A DNA stretch of 64,000 bases from CAZKCI01 sp964584165 (lineage in GTDB: Bacteria > Auribacterota > Erginobacteria > Erginobacterales > CAZKCI01), in the NCBI GenBank assembly GCA_964584165.1, contig CAZOYW010000003.1, positions 59,762 through 123,761 of the forward strand. Reading direction: 5' to 3'. Under the pieces are notes generated by a model. It saw only the letters and a list, made by a program, of their open reading frames with translations. It was not told the origin of the DNA and did no database searches. Both the position numbers and the translations under genes were made by a program. This document shows, piece after piece, positions 54,655 to 64,000 of the stretch (the stretch's first letter is position 1; the number at the start of each line of letters is the position of its first letter).

Positions 54655-57419
54655 CCCGAACCGCCGCCCTGACGGTCCTGGCCTTCCTGCTCAACGCTCC
54701 GCTCGCCTTTGCCCAGTCCCACTATATGCGCGCCTACTACGTCCAGTGGGTGGCGGTGGGAGACAGCGGGAAATACGGCGACGCCGCTTATCTCGAGTTC
54801 CCCGGACCGGACGGCGATCTCGACACCGCCGACGACACGAACCTTCTCGTCGACGGCGGGGGGGATACGTCCAGCTACAGCCCCCTGGCCAAGTTCCTGG
54901 ACGGCAAGATCGGCGCCGGCGGGACGATCGATCACATGCTTTTGAGCCACACCCACGACGATCACTACAACGGGCTGTACATGGCCTCCCGGCGCTACCG
55001 GGTCCTCAACTACTACGAGAACGTCCGGTGGAAAAGCGGGACCAACTATTTCTCCATGATCTCGGAGCTCCAGGGCCAGGGGACGAGCTTCTTCAGCGTC
55101 ACCGCCTCCAACTACTTGAGCGGCCCGCTCACCAATGTCGGTCCCGGCTGGGACCCCTACGTCTCGGCCCGGGTCCTCGCCGCCAAGAAGGGCTACCCGG
55201 GCGGGGACGAAAACGTGTGGTCCCTGATCATCCGGATCGACTGCGGCGGATCGTCCTTCCTCTTCGGGGGCGACGCCACCTCGGGCGGGGAATACTCCCC
55301 CGAGACCGAGGAGTGGATACTCGACGGGACCACGCCCCACAGCTTCCCCGGCGCCTCCTCCGCCCTGGCCCTGACCGACATCTTCAAGGCCCACCACCAT
55401 TGCTCCGGCGGATCGAACAGCTCCCCCTTCCTCGAACGGATGCAGCCCTTCTACACCGTCGTCCCGATCGGCTACGACAGCGATTCCGGCCATCCCAACG
55501 AGGAAGCCCTCGACCGAATCAACGCGGTGGACTCGATCGTCTACCGGAACGACCTGGACGGGACGGTCCTGGTCAAGTGCGACGACCAGGGGAACTACGA
55601 CATCGTCCGGGAGAGGGCTTATGTCAACGAGAGCTCCACCCCCGGCCGCTCCGGCGACCTCTGGTCGGCCCCCCCCGCCATCCCCCAGAACTTAAGGGTG
55701 ACGGGCTACAACCACACCTGGATCAGCCTGGACTGGGACGACGTCACGGGGGCCTCGGGCTACGATGTCTTCCGCTCCGAGATCAACAACGGCGACCCCG
55801 GCGCGGGGACCGGACCCGCCAACCCCGGCTGCGACGCGACCGGGATCTACCGCCGCGTCAACGATTCCAACGTCGCCTCCTCCCAGTATACCGACCAGGG
55901 CCTCACGCCGGGGAAGACCTACTTCTACCGGGTCTCGGCGAAGAAGGTGCACTCCTACAACGGCTACTCCGCGAGCTACGAGCGGCGCTACTCCAACCAG
56001 GCCTCCGGGATCACCGGCGGGCTTACCCCCACCCCCTCGCCCTCGCCCACCGCCACGCCCGCCTACCTCCCGCTCGATTCGGGCGATTACAACGGGGACG
56101 GGACCTCCGACGCCGGCGTCTTTCGCCCCGCCTCCGGCCTCTGGTCGATCGCGGGGATCACCCGCTTCTACCTCGGCGGGCCGCGGGACCAGCCGGTCTG
56201 CGGCGACTACGACGGCGACGGGGTGACCGAGATCGCCCTCTACCGCCCGGCCTACGGCTACTGGGCGGTCGCCGGGTTGACCCGGCGCTACTTCGGACAG
56301 TCCGCCGACCAGGCCGTGCCCGGAGATTACGATGGCGACGGGTCCTGCGACCTCGCCCTCTTCCGCCCCGCCTCCGGCCTCTGGGCGATCGCCGACCTCA
56401 CCCGCGTCTATCTGGGCGGGTCCGGCGACGCGCCGGTTTCGGGCTACTACTCCGGTCGGGCCAAGGTGCCGGGGATCTTCCGCCCCTCGACCGGCCTCTG
56501 GTCGCTCCGCGATTTCACCCGATTCTACTTCGGCGCCTCCGCCGATCTCCCCGTCCCCGCGGGCTACCAGGGAAGGGGGGAGTGGTCGCCGGCGGTCTTC
56601 CGTCCGAGCTCGGGGCTGTGGGCGATCCGCGACTGGACCCGGGCCTATTTCGGGAACGCGAACGACATCCCGCGTCCGGCCGACTCCAACGGCGACGGCA
56701 AGGAAGAGATCAGCGTCTACCGGCCGAGCTATGGACTCTGGTCGGTGAAGGACGTGACCCGGGCCTATCTCGGTTCCACCGGGGACCTCCCGGTCGCCGC
56801 CCGCGTGCCCTGGCCGGTCACGCCCACGCCCACGCCCGCCCCCTCGCCCACTCCTTCCCCTTCGCCGACGCCGACCAGCTCTCCGACGCCGACCCCCTCG
56901 CCAACGCCGACCCCCTCTCCCGCGCCGACGCTTTCCCCTTCGCCGACTCCGCTTACGCCCACGCCTTCTCCGACTCCGCTCACCCCGACGCCGACGCCTT
57001 CGCCGACACTCTCACCTCCGCCGACTCCCATCACGCCGCCGCCGCCGACTCCGCTCACGCCGACGCCTTCGCCGTTCACTCCCACGCCGCCTCCTCCCGT
57101 TCCGACCCCCTCGACTAGCTGCGACTTCCATGTCTCCGGCGTGGTCAGCGACGGAACCACGGCCTTCCCCCTGGTCGGGGCTCAGGTCACCATCGAATTT
57201 TCCGACGCCGAGACCGATGTCACCTTCACCGCCGCCTCCGGAGCGTATTCCTACTCGACCTACGACACCCATCCTCCGGGGGAAGTGACGTTGGAAGCGA
57301 GTTTCGAGGGTTACCAGAACGGTTTCGCCTACGCCTCCTGGCAATGCGAGACGTGGATCACGGATCTCAACATCGCCCTGGCCCCGGTCCCGAGTCCCAC
57401 GCCAACCCCCACGCCGTGA
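54651..57419 (+). CDS. Secreted metallo-beta-lactamase-fold protein with FN3-like, six-repeat and CarboxypepD_reg-like domains
   Basis: A 922-residue secreted protein. The signal peptide ends at AFAQS. Residues 25-330 are a metallo-beta-lactamase fold with HMLLSHTHDDHYNGLYM (HxHxDH) and SSFLFGGDATSGG, like the nuclease half of ComEC. An FN3-like domain (340-450) and a TPTPSPSPTATP linker follow. Six repeats with DYDGDG loops (467-720) match the module of the two proteases at 3126 and 7635. A 100-residue Pro/Thr/Ser run leads to a carboxypeptidase-regulatory-like sandwich (CDFHVSGVVSDGTTAFPLVG on). The MBL part may cut extracellular nucleic acid; inferred. Confidence 0.88.
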   Translation: MTRTAALTVLAFLLNAPLAFAQSHYMRAYYVQWVAVGDSGKYGDAAYLEFPGPDGDLDTADDTNLLVDGGGDTSSYSPLAKFLDGKIGAGGTIDHMLLSHTHDDHYNGLYMASRRYRVLNYYENVRWKSGTNYFSMISELQGQGTSFFSVTASNYLSGPLTNVGPGWDPYVSARVLAAKKGYPGGDENVWSLIIRIDCGGSSFLFGGDATSGGEYSPETEEWILDGTTPHSFPGASSALALTDIFKAHHHCSGGSNSSPFLERMQPFYTVVPIGYDSDSGHPNEEALDRINAVDSIVYRNDLDGTVLVKCDDQGNYDIVRERAYVNESSTPGRSGDLWSAPPAIPQNLRVTGYNHTWISLDWDDVTGASGYDVFRSEINNGDPGAGTGPANPGCDATGIYRRVNDSNVASSQYTDQGLTPGKTYFYRVSAKKVHSYNGYSASYERRYSNQASGITGGLTPTPSPSPTATPAYLPLDSGDYNGDGTSDAGVFRPASGLWSIAGITRFYLGGPRDQPVCGDYDGDGVTEIALYRPAYGYWAVAGLTRRYFGQSADQAVPGDYDGDGSCDLALFRPASGLWAIADLTRVYLGGSGDAPVSGYYSGRAKVPGIFRPSTGLWSLRDFTRFYFGASADLPVPAGYQGRGEWSPAVFRPSSGLWAIRDWTRAYFGNANDIPRPADSNGDGKEEISVYRPSYGLWSVKDVTRAYLGSTGDLPVAARVPWPVTPTPTPAPSPTPSPSPTPTSSPTPTPSPTPTPSPAPTLSPSPTPLTPTPSPTPLTPTPTPSPTLSPPPTPITPPPPTPLTPTPSPFTPTPPPPVPTPSTSCDFHVSGVVSDGTTAFPLVGAQVTIEFSDAETDVTFTAASGAYSYSTYDTHPPGEVTLEASFEGYQNGFAYASWQCETWITDLNIALAPVPSPTPTPTP

Positions 57420-57457
57420 GGAATGTTGGGATTGAGGTTGGACGTTGCATATGAGAG

Positions 57458-57532
57458 TAATCAGTGATCAGTAATCAGTGATCAGTGGCGGCTATCGGTT
57501 GCTGATCACTGATCACTGATTACTGATCACTG
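57458..57532. repeat. Foldback of 7-base words (TGATCAC) before recJ
   Basis: AATCAGTGATCAGTAATCAG, TGATCAGT faces TGATCACTGATCACTGATTA, CTGATCACTG. The right arm ends three bases before the recJ start. Confidence 0.88.
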
Positions 57533-57534
57533 CT

Positions 57535-59229
57535 ATGACCTGGACCATCCGGTCGCACGATCCCCGCGCGGCGAAACTTCTCGCCCGGGAGATCGATCTC
57601 CCGCTCCCCGTCGCGGTCGTCCTCGCCGCCCGGGGCTACGCCGATCCCGACCGCGCCCGGCGCTTCCTTCTGCCCAAGAAGTCCTACCTTCATGACCCCG
57701 CCCTCCTCCCGGACATGGAGAAGGCGGTGGATCGCCTGTCCCGGGCCATCCGGGAGAAGGAGAAGGTCTTCGTCTTCGGCGACTACGACGTTGACGGCGT
57801 GACCTCCGTCTCCGCCCTGGCGGCGGCTCTCTCCGCCGCCGGCCTTCCCTTCGACGTCCATCAGCCCGACCGCCTCCGGGAGGGCTACGGAATGGGGGAG
57901 TCCGCCGCCGACCGCGCCTCCGCCGCCGGGGCGACGCTTCTGGTCGCCCTGGACTGCGGCACCGAGGCCGCCGCCGCGATCCGCCGCGCCGCGGCCCTGG
58001 GAGTGGACGTCATCGTCCTCGACCACCACCGGCCGAAGGGTAGCCTCCCCCCGGCCCTGGCCGTGGTCAACCCCGCCCGGGCCGACTCCGCCTACCCCTT
58101 CCCCGATCTCGCCGCGGTGGGGGTGGTGATCAAGTTCCTTGAGGCCGGGGCCGAGCGCTGGAAGGTCCCTCTCCCCTGGGAGAGGCTCTGGGGGCTGGCG
58201 GCGGCGGGGACGGTGGCCGACGTCGTCCCTCTTCTCGACGAGAACCGCGTCTTCGTATCGCTCGGCCTCCAGTATCTGCGCCGGGCCGAAGACCCCGCCT
58301 TCACCGCCCTCCTCGGCGCCGCCGGGATCGATCCCTCCTCCCTCACCGCCTCCCACCTCGCTTTCCAGGTCGGCCCGCGGCTGAACGCCGCCGGCCGCCT
58401 CGGCCGCCCCGAGCTGGGGCGGGCGCTTTTCCGGTCGAACGACCCGGCCGAGATCGCCCGGATCGCCGCAGGGCTCAACCGGATGAACCAGGAGCGCCGC
58501 TCCCTCCAGGACCGGATCTTCGCCGAGGCCGAGGAGATGATCGGGTTCGCCCCGGAGAAATATCTGAAGGGGGTGCTCGTGGTGGAGGGGGAGGGGTGGT
58601 CGAAGGGAGTGGCGGGGATCGTCGCCTCCAAGCTGCTCGAGGCCTACGGGCGCCCGACGGTGGTGATCGCCCTGGAGGGGGAGACGGGGACCGGCTCCGG
58701 GCGCTCCGTCCCCGGCTTCGATCTTTTCTCGGCCCTCTCCGCCTGCGCGTCCCTGCTCACCAAGTTCGGCGGCCACACGCAGGCGGCGGGGCTTTCCGTT
58801 GCCCGGGGGCGGATCGCGGAGCTCCGGGAGGCGCTGGACCGGCTCGCCCGGGAGGCCCTGGGGGAAGGATATGCCGGACCGCCGCTGCGCTTCGACGCCG
58901 CCCTGGATTTCTCCGAGATCGACGGCGCCCTCCTCGACTCCCTCGACCTTTTCGAGCCCTGCGGGATGGGCAATCCGCGCCCGCTCTTCGGGACCCGCGG
59001 CGTTCGTCTCCTCGATCCGCCCCGGGCGTTCGGGAGGGCCGGCGACCACGTCAACCTCCGCGTCGAGCAGAACGGGCGCTCTTTCCCGGCGGTGGGGTGG
59101 AGGATGGCGGAAGACTTCGCCGGCATCTCCGGCGACCGCCTCGACCTGGTTTACCGCCCGGAGCGGGACACGTATAATGGCCGCTCCCGCATCCGCCTCA
59201 AGCTGGAGGCGGCGCGGGAGGCCTTATAG
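57535..59229 (+). CDS. recJ: Single-stranded-DNA-specific exonuclease RecJ
   Basis: A 564-residue 5'-3' exonuclease. The DHH domain has VFVFGDYDVDGVTSVSALAA, LLVALDCGTEAA, VIVLDHHRPKG, and PRLNAAGRLGRPELGRALF. DHHA1 marks are VEGEGWSKGVAGIVASKLLE, TGSGRSVPGFDLF and LTKFGGHTQAAGLSV. A C-terminal OB domain follows. The last codons run into the TATAGGACC array. It overlaps no neighbour; the 7-base foldback takes the place of the leader. Confidence 0.95.
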   Translation: MTWTIRSHDPRAAKLLAREIDLPLPVAVVLAARGYADPDRARRFLLPKKSYLHDPALLPDMEKAVDRLSRAIREKEKVFVFGDYDVDGVTSVSALAAALSAAGLPFDVHQPDRLREGYGMGESAADRASAAGATLLVALDCGTEAAAAIRRAAALGVDVIVLDHHRPKGSLPPALAVVNPARADSAYPFPDLAAVGVVIKFLEAGAERWKVPLPWERLWGLAAAGTVADVVPLLDENRVFVSLGLQYLRRAEDPAFTALLGAAGIDPSSLTASHLAFQVGPRLNAAGRLGRPELGRALFRSNDPAEIARIAAGLNRMNQERRSLQDRIFAEAEEMIGFAPEKYLKGVLVVEGEGWSKGVAGIVASKLLEAYGRPTVVIALEGETGTGSGRSVPGFDLFSALSACASLLTKFGGHTQAAGLSVARGRIAELREALDRLAREALGEGYAGPPLRFDAALDFSEIDGALLDSLDLFEPCGMGNPRPLFGTRGVRLLDPPRAFGRAGDHVNLRVEQNGRSFPAVGWRMAEDFAGISGDRLDLVYRPERDTYNGRSRIRLKLEAAREAL

Positions 59230-59263
59230 GTCCTATAGGACCTATAAGGCCTATAGGACCTAT
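59221..59263. repeat. 9-base tandem array (TATAGGACC)
   Basis: TATAGGTCC, TATAGGACC, TATAAGGCC, TATAGGACC, TATATG: it spans the recJ stop codon and runs into the start of the TatD-like gene. Each word is near-palindromic. Confidence 0.85.
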
Positions 59264-60040
59264 ATGATCGTCTGGGACTGCCATGCCCATCTCGAAGACC
59301 TTGCCGACCTTCCCGGCGCGCTCGGCCGCGCCGCCGCTTCCTCCGTGGAGGCGGTCGTGGCCGTCTCCGTCTCCTCCGCCGCCTGCCGCCGCGTCTGGGA
59401 AATCTCGCGGGCGTTCTCGGCGCCGCGGATCCTGCCCGCTTTCGGCCTGTATCCCAGCGCGGTCTCGGAGGATGAATTGGGTCGGGTAGTATCGCTGATC
59501 GAGATCCATCATCCCGATCTCGCCGCCATCGGCGAGATCGGAATGGACTACTGGATCCCTGCCGCCCGCTCCCCCGGCCCTGTCCGCACCCTCCAGCGGC
59601 GCGTCTTCGCGGAGATGCTCGCCCTCGCCCGCCGCTTCTCGCTCGCCCCGGTCATCCACAGCCGGGGCGCCTGGGCGGACTGCCTGGAGCTGGTGAAGGA
59701 GTCGGGCGTCAAGCGGGCCGTCTTCCACTGGTACTCCGGCCCGCCCGAAGTTCTCGAGGACCTCCTCCGCTGTGGCCATTTCGTCTCCGCCTCTCCCGCC
59801 GCCGAAGGGTCGCCGCCCCACCGTGCCTCCCTCGCGCTCGCCCCGCTGGACCGGATCGTCCTGGAGACGGATTGCCCGGTCCCGAGAAGGGCGGGGGAGG
59901 AGAGGATACCGACCGAGCCGGTCGACGTCCTCCGCTCGCTTAAGGCGCTGGCCGCGCTCAAGGGTGTGTCCGAGGAAGAGGCGGCGCGGGTGACGACGGC
60001 GACCGCTCGCAGCTTATTCTGCGGGTCTCCCAATCTGTAA
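59264..60040 (+). CDS. TatD-family metal-dependent hydrolase
   Basis: A 258-residue TIM-barrel hydrolase. Metal ligands are HxH in MIVWDCHAHLEDLADLPGAL, Glu in AAIGEIGMDYWI, His in LAPVIHSRGAWADCLELVKE and AVFHWYSGPPEVLEDLL, and Asp in DRIVLETDCPVPRRAGEE. TatD proteins are 3'-5' DNA/RNA exonucleases; the usual ETDSP reads ETDCP. The ATG at 59264 directly follows the repeat array. A longer in-frame extension is a recJ shadow. Confidence 0.88.
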   Translation: MIVWDCHAHLEDLADLPGALGRAAASSVEAVVAVSVSSAACRRVWEISRAFSAPRILPAFGLYPSAVSEDELGRVVSLIEIHHPDLAAIGEIGMDYWIPAARSPGPVRTLQRRVFAEMLALARRFSLAPVIHSRGAWADCLELVKESGVKRAVFHWYSGPPEVLEDLLRCGHFVSASPAAEGSPPHRASLALAPLDRIVLETDCPVPRRAGEERIPTEPVDVLRSLKALAALKGVSEEEAARVTTATARSLFCGSPNL

Positions 60041-60056
60041 GGCTAGAACCGAGGGT

Positions 60057-60186
60057 AAATGGGTAAGGGTCAGGAAGTGGGTCTGGTAAATGGGTTAGGT
60101 CGAGGGGATCGGCTCGGCCGGGGGTGAGCCGCACCAAAGACCTAACCCATTTACCAGACCAATATCCTAACCCTGACCCATCGACC
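60057..60186. repeat. Foldback family copy 5
   Basis: GGGTCAGGAAGTGGGTCTGG, TAAATGGGTTAGGTC faces GACCTAACCCATTTACCAGA, CCAATATCCTAACCCTGACC. The inner arms match exactly over about 20 bases. It ends 30 bases before the MFS start. Confidence 0.88.
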
Positions 60187-60215
60187 ATGCGTATCTTCCC
60201 GGAAGAGCTTGCTCC

Positions 60216-61427
60216 GTGCAGAAATCTTACGACAAGCCCCCCCTCTACACCGCCGAGTTCTTCAAGGCGACCGCGGTCTTCTTCCTCCTCTACCTCACCT
60301 GGGGGATGCTCTTCCCCCTCCCGATCCTGATCGAAAAGCTGGGAGGGGACCCGCTCGCGATCGGACTGATCATGGGGGCTACCCCCGCCGCGGCGGTCCT
60401 CTCCCGTCTCGCCCTCGGGCCCGCGATGGACCGCTCGGGGCGGAAGAAGATCCTCCTCCTCTGCGCCTTCCTGAACGCCGCGGCGATGTTCCTCTTCCTG
60501 ACCGTCCGCGACGCCGGCTGGTGGCCGGTGGCCCTCCGCCTTCTCCTGGGCGTCGCCTACGGCGGCTACTTCTCCGTACTCTTCACCATCGTCTCCGACC
60601 ATTCACCCCCCGAGCGCCTGGCCGAGGGGCTCGGCAACTTCGGCATCGCCGGCCTCCTCGCCCTCGCCCTCGGCCCCCTCCTCGCGGAAGCCCTGGGCGG
60701 CGCCTCCGGCGATTTCCGGGCGGTCTTCATAGCGGGTGGTCTCATTTCCCTCGCCGCGGCCTCCGCCGCGGCGAGCATGAAGGAGAGCCGCCGCCCGGCC
60801 TTCTGCGAGACGGCGATCCCGGCCGGGGAGGGCGTCTCCAACCGCGCCGTCCTCCTCGTCCTTGTGGCCACGGTCGCCTTCGCCGCCTCCCGGGGAGCCG
60901 CCGTCTCCTTCCTCGCCGACTACTGCCTGAAGCGCCGGATCGGATCGATCGGGCTCTATTCTCTGGTCTACTCGCTGACCACGGCGGTCTTCCGCTTCTT
61001 GGCCGGGTCCCTGGCCGACCGGCGGGGGCCGGGGCGGATCGTTATCCCGGGCCTTCTCGTCTTCGGGGCGTCCACGGCGCTCCTCGCCTTGATGAGCTCC
61101 GTCGCCGTCCTCCTCCTCTCCGCATTCCTCGGCGGACTCGCCCACTGCTTCCTCTATCCCGCCCTCAACGCGCTCACGGTCCGGAAGATGTCGGTCTGCC
61201 GGCGGGGGACCGCCAACGGCCTCTTCACCGCCGCTTTCGACTTCGGACTTGGCGCCGCCGCCTGGCTCTGGGGGCCGCTCGCGGAAGGGGCGGGCTATCC
61301 GCCGATGTTCCTGGCCGCGGGGATCGTCTCGGGGAGTGGTGTCTTGGCCGCGATGAGCTTTCAGAACGGACAAGAGAGCAGGGGCGCCAAGGACGGCAAG
61401 GACATCAAGGACAGCAGGGATAAATGA
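60216..61427 (+). CDS. Major facilitator superfamily transporter
   Basis: A 403-residue protein with 12 predicted spans. The loop 2-3 motif is GPAMDRSGRKKILLLCAFLN (the MFS G-x3-D-R-x-G-R-K pattern), repeated in the second half as GSLADRRGPGRIVIPGLL. The substrate is unknown. The start is GTG at 60216. The last 18 residues (ESRGAKDGKDIKDSRDK) are encoded by a 9-base AAGGACATC array and are probably not functional. Confidence 0.9.
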   Translation: MQKSYDKPPLYTAEFFKATAVFFLLYLTWGMLFPLPILIEKLGGDPLAIGLIMGATPAAAVLSRLALGPAMDRSGRKKILLLCAFLNAAAMFLFLTVRDAGWWPVALRLLLGVAYGGYFSVLFTIVSDHSPPERLAEGLGNFGIAGLLALALGPLLAEALGGASGDFRAVFIAGGLISLAAASAAASMKESRRPAFCETAIPAGEGVSNRAVLLVLVATVAFAASRGAAVSFLADYCLKRRIGSIGLYSLVYSLTTAVFRFLAGSLADRRGPGRIVIPGLLVFGASTALLALMSSVAVLLLSAFLGGLAHCFLYPALNALTVRKMSVCRRGTANGLFTAAFDFGLGAAAWLWGPLAEGAGYPPMFLAAGIVSGSGVLAAMSFQNGQESRGAKDGKDIKDSRDK

Positions 61428-61482
61428 TCGGGGGCGGGACGTCCCTGATGTCCTTGCTGTCTCTGATGTCCTTGTCCTATAG
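61372..61482. repeat. Foldback of 9-base words (AAGGACATC)
   Basis: AAGGACGGCAAGGACATCAA, GGACAGCAGGGAT faces CCTGATGTCCTTGCTGTCTC, TGATGTCCTTGTCCTA. The left arm is inside the MFS gene, the right arm ends nine bases before uvrA. Confidence 0.85.
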
Positions 61483-61491
61483 TTAGCGAAC

Positions 61492-64000
61492 AGTGGCCAC
61501 GCCCAACCCATCCTCCGGCTCCATCGTCATCCGCGGCGCCCGCCAGCACAACCTGAAGGGGATCGACCTCGTCCTCCCCCGGGATCGGCTGGTGGTGATC
61601 ACCGGCCTCTCCGGATCCGGGAAGTCCTCGCTCGCCTTCGACACCATCTACGCCGAGGGGCAGCGCCGCTACGTGGAGTCCCTCTCCGCCTACGCCCGCC
61701 AGTTCCTCGAGCAGATGCAGAAGCCGGAGGTGGAGTCGATCGAGGGGCTCTCGCCGGCCATCGCGATCGAGCAGCGCAAGGCCGCCTCCTCCCCCCGCTC
61801 CACCGTGGGGACGGTGACCGAGATCTACGACTACCTCCGCCTCCTTTACGCCCGGGTGGGCGTCCCCCACTGCCCCGCCTGCGGGAGGGAGATCGCCCGC
61901 CAGACCGTCCAGGAGATCGTCGACCGCGTGCTCGCCCTCCCGGCCGGGACGAGGATCCAGATCCTCGCCCCCCTGGTCCGGGGGAGGAAGGGGGCCCACC
62001 GCGAGGCCCTCTCCGGGATCCGCCGCCAGGGCTTCGTGCGCGTCCGGGTCGACGGCGAGGTGAAGGGGTTGGAGGAGGAGATCGCCCTGGACAAGAACAA
62101 GCAGCATGACCTGGAGGCGGTGGTCGACCGCCTGGCCGTCGGTCCCGAGATCGCAGAGCGCCTGACCGACTCGGTCGAGACCGCCGGGAAGCTCTCCGGC
62201 GGCCTCGTCATCGTCCACTGCGGCCCCCCCGTGGGGAAGGAATTGATCTTCAGCCAGAACTTCTCCTGCCCGGTCTGCGGGATCGGCCTGGAGGAGATGA
62301 GCCCGCGGATGTTCTCGTTCAACAGCCCCTACGGCGCCTGCCCCACCTGCTCCGGGCTGGGGACGAAGATGGAGATGGACCCCGACCTGGTCGTCCCCGA
62401 CCGCTCGCGTTCCCTCCGGGAGGGCGCGATCGAGCCCTGGCGCGATCCGATCACCACCCGCCGCCGCCGCTGGAAGTGGGCGGCCTCCCGCTACTACAAC
62501 GCCTGGCTTGCGGCGGTCGCCCGGGAATACGGGATCGACCTCAACCGCCCCTTCCGCGAGCTTTCCGCCGACCAGCAGCGGATCATCCTCTACGGGTCCG
62601 GAGACCGGGAAATCAAGCTGGAGTGGGAGCGGGGCGACCACTTCGTGGTCAAGGAGGCGCCCTACGAGGGGGTGATCCCCCAGCTCGAGCGGCGCTACCG
62701 CGAGACCGACTCGGATTACGTGCGGGAGGAGGTCTACCAGAAGTATGTCCGCCTCAAGCCCTGCCCGGACTGCCGAGGCGCCCGCCTCAAGCCGGAGTCG
62801 CTCGCGGTCACGGTCGGGGGGAAGAACATCCGGGAGGCGACCGCCCTCTCCGTCGCCTCCGCCCTCGATTTCTTCGCCGGGCTGAAGCTCCCGGAGAAGG
62901 AGGCCGGGATCGCCCGGGAGGTCCTGAAGGAGGTCCGGGAGCGCCTGAGCTTTCTCCGGAACGTCGGCCTCTCCTACCTGACGCTCGATCGCGGGTCGGG
63001 GACGCTCTCGGGGGGCGAGGCCCAGCGGATCCGGCTCGCCACCCAGATCGGCTCGGGGCTGACCGGCGTTCTCTACGTCCTCGACGAGCCCTCGATCGGC
63101 CTCCACCAGCGCGACAATGCCCGCCTCCTCGCGACGCTGAAGCGCCTGCGCGACCTTAGGAACACCATCATCGTGGTCGAGCACGACGAGGCGACCATCC
63201 GGGAGGCCGACTTCATCGTCGACCTGGGCCCGGGGGCCGGCGCCCGGGGAGGGGAGGTGGTGGCGGCCGGCCCCCTGGAGACCATCCTGAAGGCCCCGCG
63301 TTCGCTGACCGGGAGCTATCTCCGCGGCGACCTCGCCATCGGAGTCCCCGCCGCGCGCCGTCCGCCCTCGGGGAAGTTCCTGGTCATCACCGGGGCGCGC
63401 GAGCATAACCTGAAGGGAATAGAAGCCAGGTTCCCCCTGGGGCTCTTCTGCTGCGTCACCGGCGTCTCCGGGTCCGGCAAGTCCACCCTGGTCGAGGAGA
63501 CCCTCTCCCGCGTCCTCCACCGCGCCTTCTCCGGCTCCCGGGAGGTTCCCGGCGCCCACGACCGCGTCCTCGGCCTGGAGCACCTGGACAAGGTGATCGT
63601 CATCGACCAGTCCCCGATCGGGAAGACGCCGCGCTCCAACCCCGCCACCTACACCGGTCTCTTCTCCTTCATCCGCGAGCTCTTCGCGAAGATGCCGCTC
63701 GCCAAGATGCGGGGATACGGTCCGGGGAGATTCTCCTTCAACGTCCGGGGCGGGCGCTGCGAGTCCTGCGAGGGGGACGGCGTGATCCGGATCGAGATGC
63801 ACTTCCTCCCCGACGTCTACGTCGAATGCGAGGCCTGCCGGGGGGCGCGCTACAACCGGGAGACCCTGGAGGTCAAATACAAGGAGAAGTCGATCGCGGA
63901 GGTCCTCGACCTCTCGGTGGACGAGGCGCTCGATTTCTTCTCCAGCCATGCCCGGATCCGATCCAAGCTCGCCACGCTCTCCGAGGTCGGCCTCGGCTAC
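61492..64000 (+). CDS. uvrA: Excinuclease ABC subunit A, cut by window edge
   Basis: The first 836 codons of UvrA, the damage-sensing ATPase of nucleotide excision repair. It starts GTG at 61492 and reads IVIRGARQHNLKGIDLVLPR, with Walker A GLSGSGKSSLAFDTIYAEGQ, RRYVESLSAYARQFLEQMQK and RKAASSPRSTVGTVTEIYDY. Zinc-finger pairs CPACGRE, CPVCGIG, CPTCSGLG and CPDCRGAR follow. The first signature is GTLSGGEAQRIRLATQIGSG, Walker B VLYVLDEPSIGLHQRDN. The second Walker A is GVSGSGKSTLVEETLS, and RCESCEGDGVIRIEMHFLPD is present. The frame runs off the window at EVGLGY, about 100 residues from the expected end. Confidence 0.97.

Noticed and set aside
61361..63949. An 862-codon open frame on the minus strand across uvrA
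   Set aside because: It is the antisense shadow of uvrA, which has complete Walker, signature and zinc-finger motifs. The shadow protein has only Leu/Asp/Gly/Val low-complexity composition.

Overview
The window is GC-rich DNA (roughly two thirds G+C by eye) from an uncultivated-looking, diderm (LPS-type) bacterium. The Gram-negative envelope is shown by a LolA/Mla-type lipid transport cluster, a PagL-like lipid A deacylase, lipoprotein signals and an alginate-export-type beta-barrel. An acetyl-CoA synthase (AcsB) N-terminus at the left edge points to the Wood-Ljungdahl pathway, so probably an anaerobe. Secreted enzymes with Pro-Thr linkers and six-fold DxDGDG repeats, a partial microcompartment locus and very repeat-rich intergenic DNA fit candidate phyla such as Auribacterota/Omnitrophota. 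That placement is inference; no rRNA is present to test it.

Layout. 1-1153 (-): acsB, cut by the window edge. 1312-9913: a secreted beta-helix/dockerin-like protein, a subtilisin-like and a papain-like protease that each carry the same six-repeat module, and a small lipoprotein. 10041-17752: a PLP-binding protein, a small conserved protein and a run of four large membrane proteins of the GT39/DUF2079 kind. 17986-21762: tsaC, glyA and a PpiD-like chaperone. 22210-24412: a small lipoprotein, a GHL10 glycosidase and a hypothetical gene. 24485-32445: an envelope lipid cluster (LolA-like, MlaE, MlaF, MlaD, Psd, PssA), then a receiver protein, an L,D-transpeptidase, accA and an acetyltransferase. 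32705-33837 (-): NUDIX and PagL. 34134-34830: four tRNAs (Arg, His, Lys, Glu), several of them abutted by AT-rich hairpins. 35439-41183: part of a sugar-phosphate type bacterial microcompartment locus: three BMC-P vertex proteins, a sulfatase-like protein and a GlcD-type oxidase on the minus strand, diverging from an RpiB-like isomerase and a DeoC aldolase that both have N-terminal extensions. 41228-54654: SppA, RNase HIII, a PHP-TPR fusion, a zinc-ribbon protein, an STT3-like membrane protein, a TPR protein, an AlgE-like porin, a GT39, RmuC and a site-2 protease. 54651-64000: a secreted metallo-beta-lactamase-fold protein with the third copy of the six-repeat module, RecJ, a TatD-like hydrolase, an MFS transporter and uvrA, cut by the right edge.

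The strongest unexplained signal is between the genes. Nearly every gap contains one of: (a) tandem arrays of 7-, 9- or 10-base words, a different word at almost every site, often folding back on an inverted copy; (b) an approximately 95-135 base foldback family with five full copies and one half copy; (c) perfect or near-perfect palindromes whose left arm contains the stop codon of the upstream gene; (d) short palindromes just before start codons whose right arm carries the Shine-Dalgarno sequence. One of the last kind (48707-48755) has one left arm and two competing right arms, like a built-in switch. Together these look like a genome-wide system of gene-boundary RNA/DNA hairpins.
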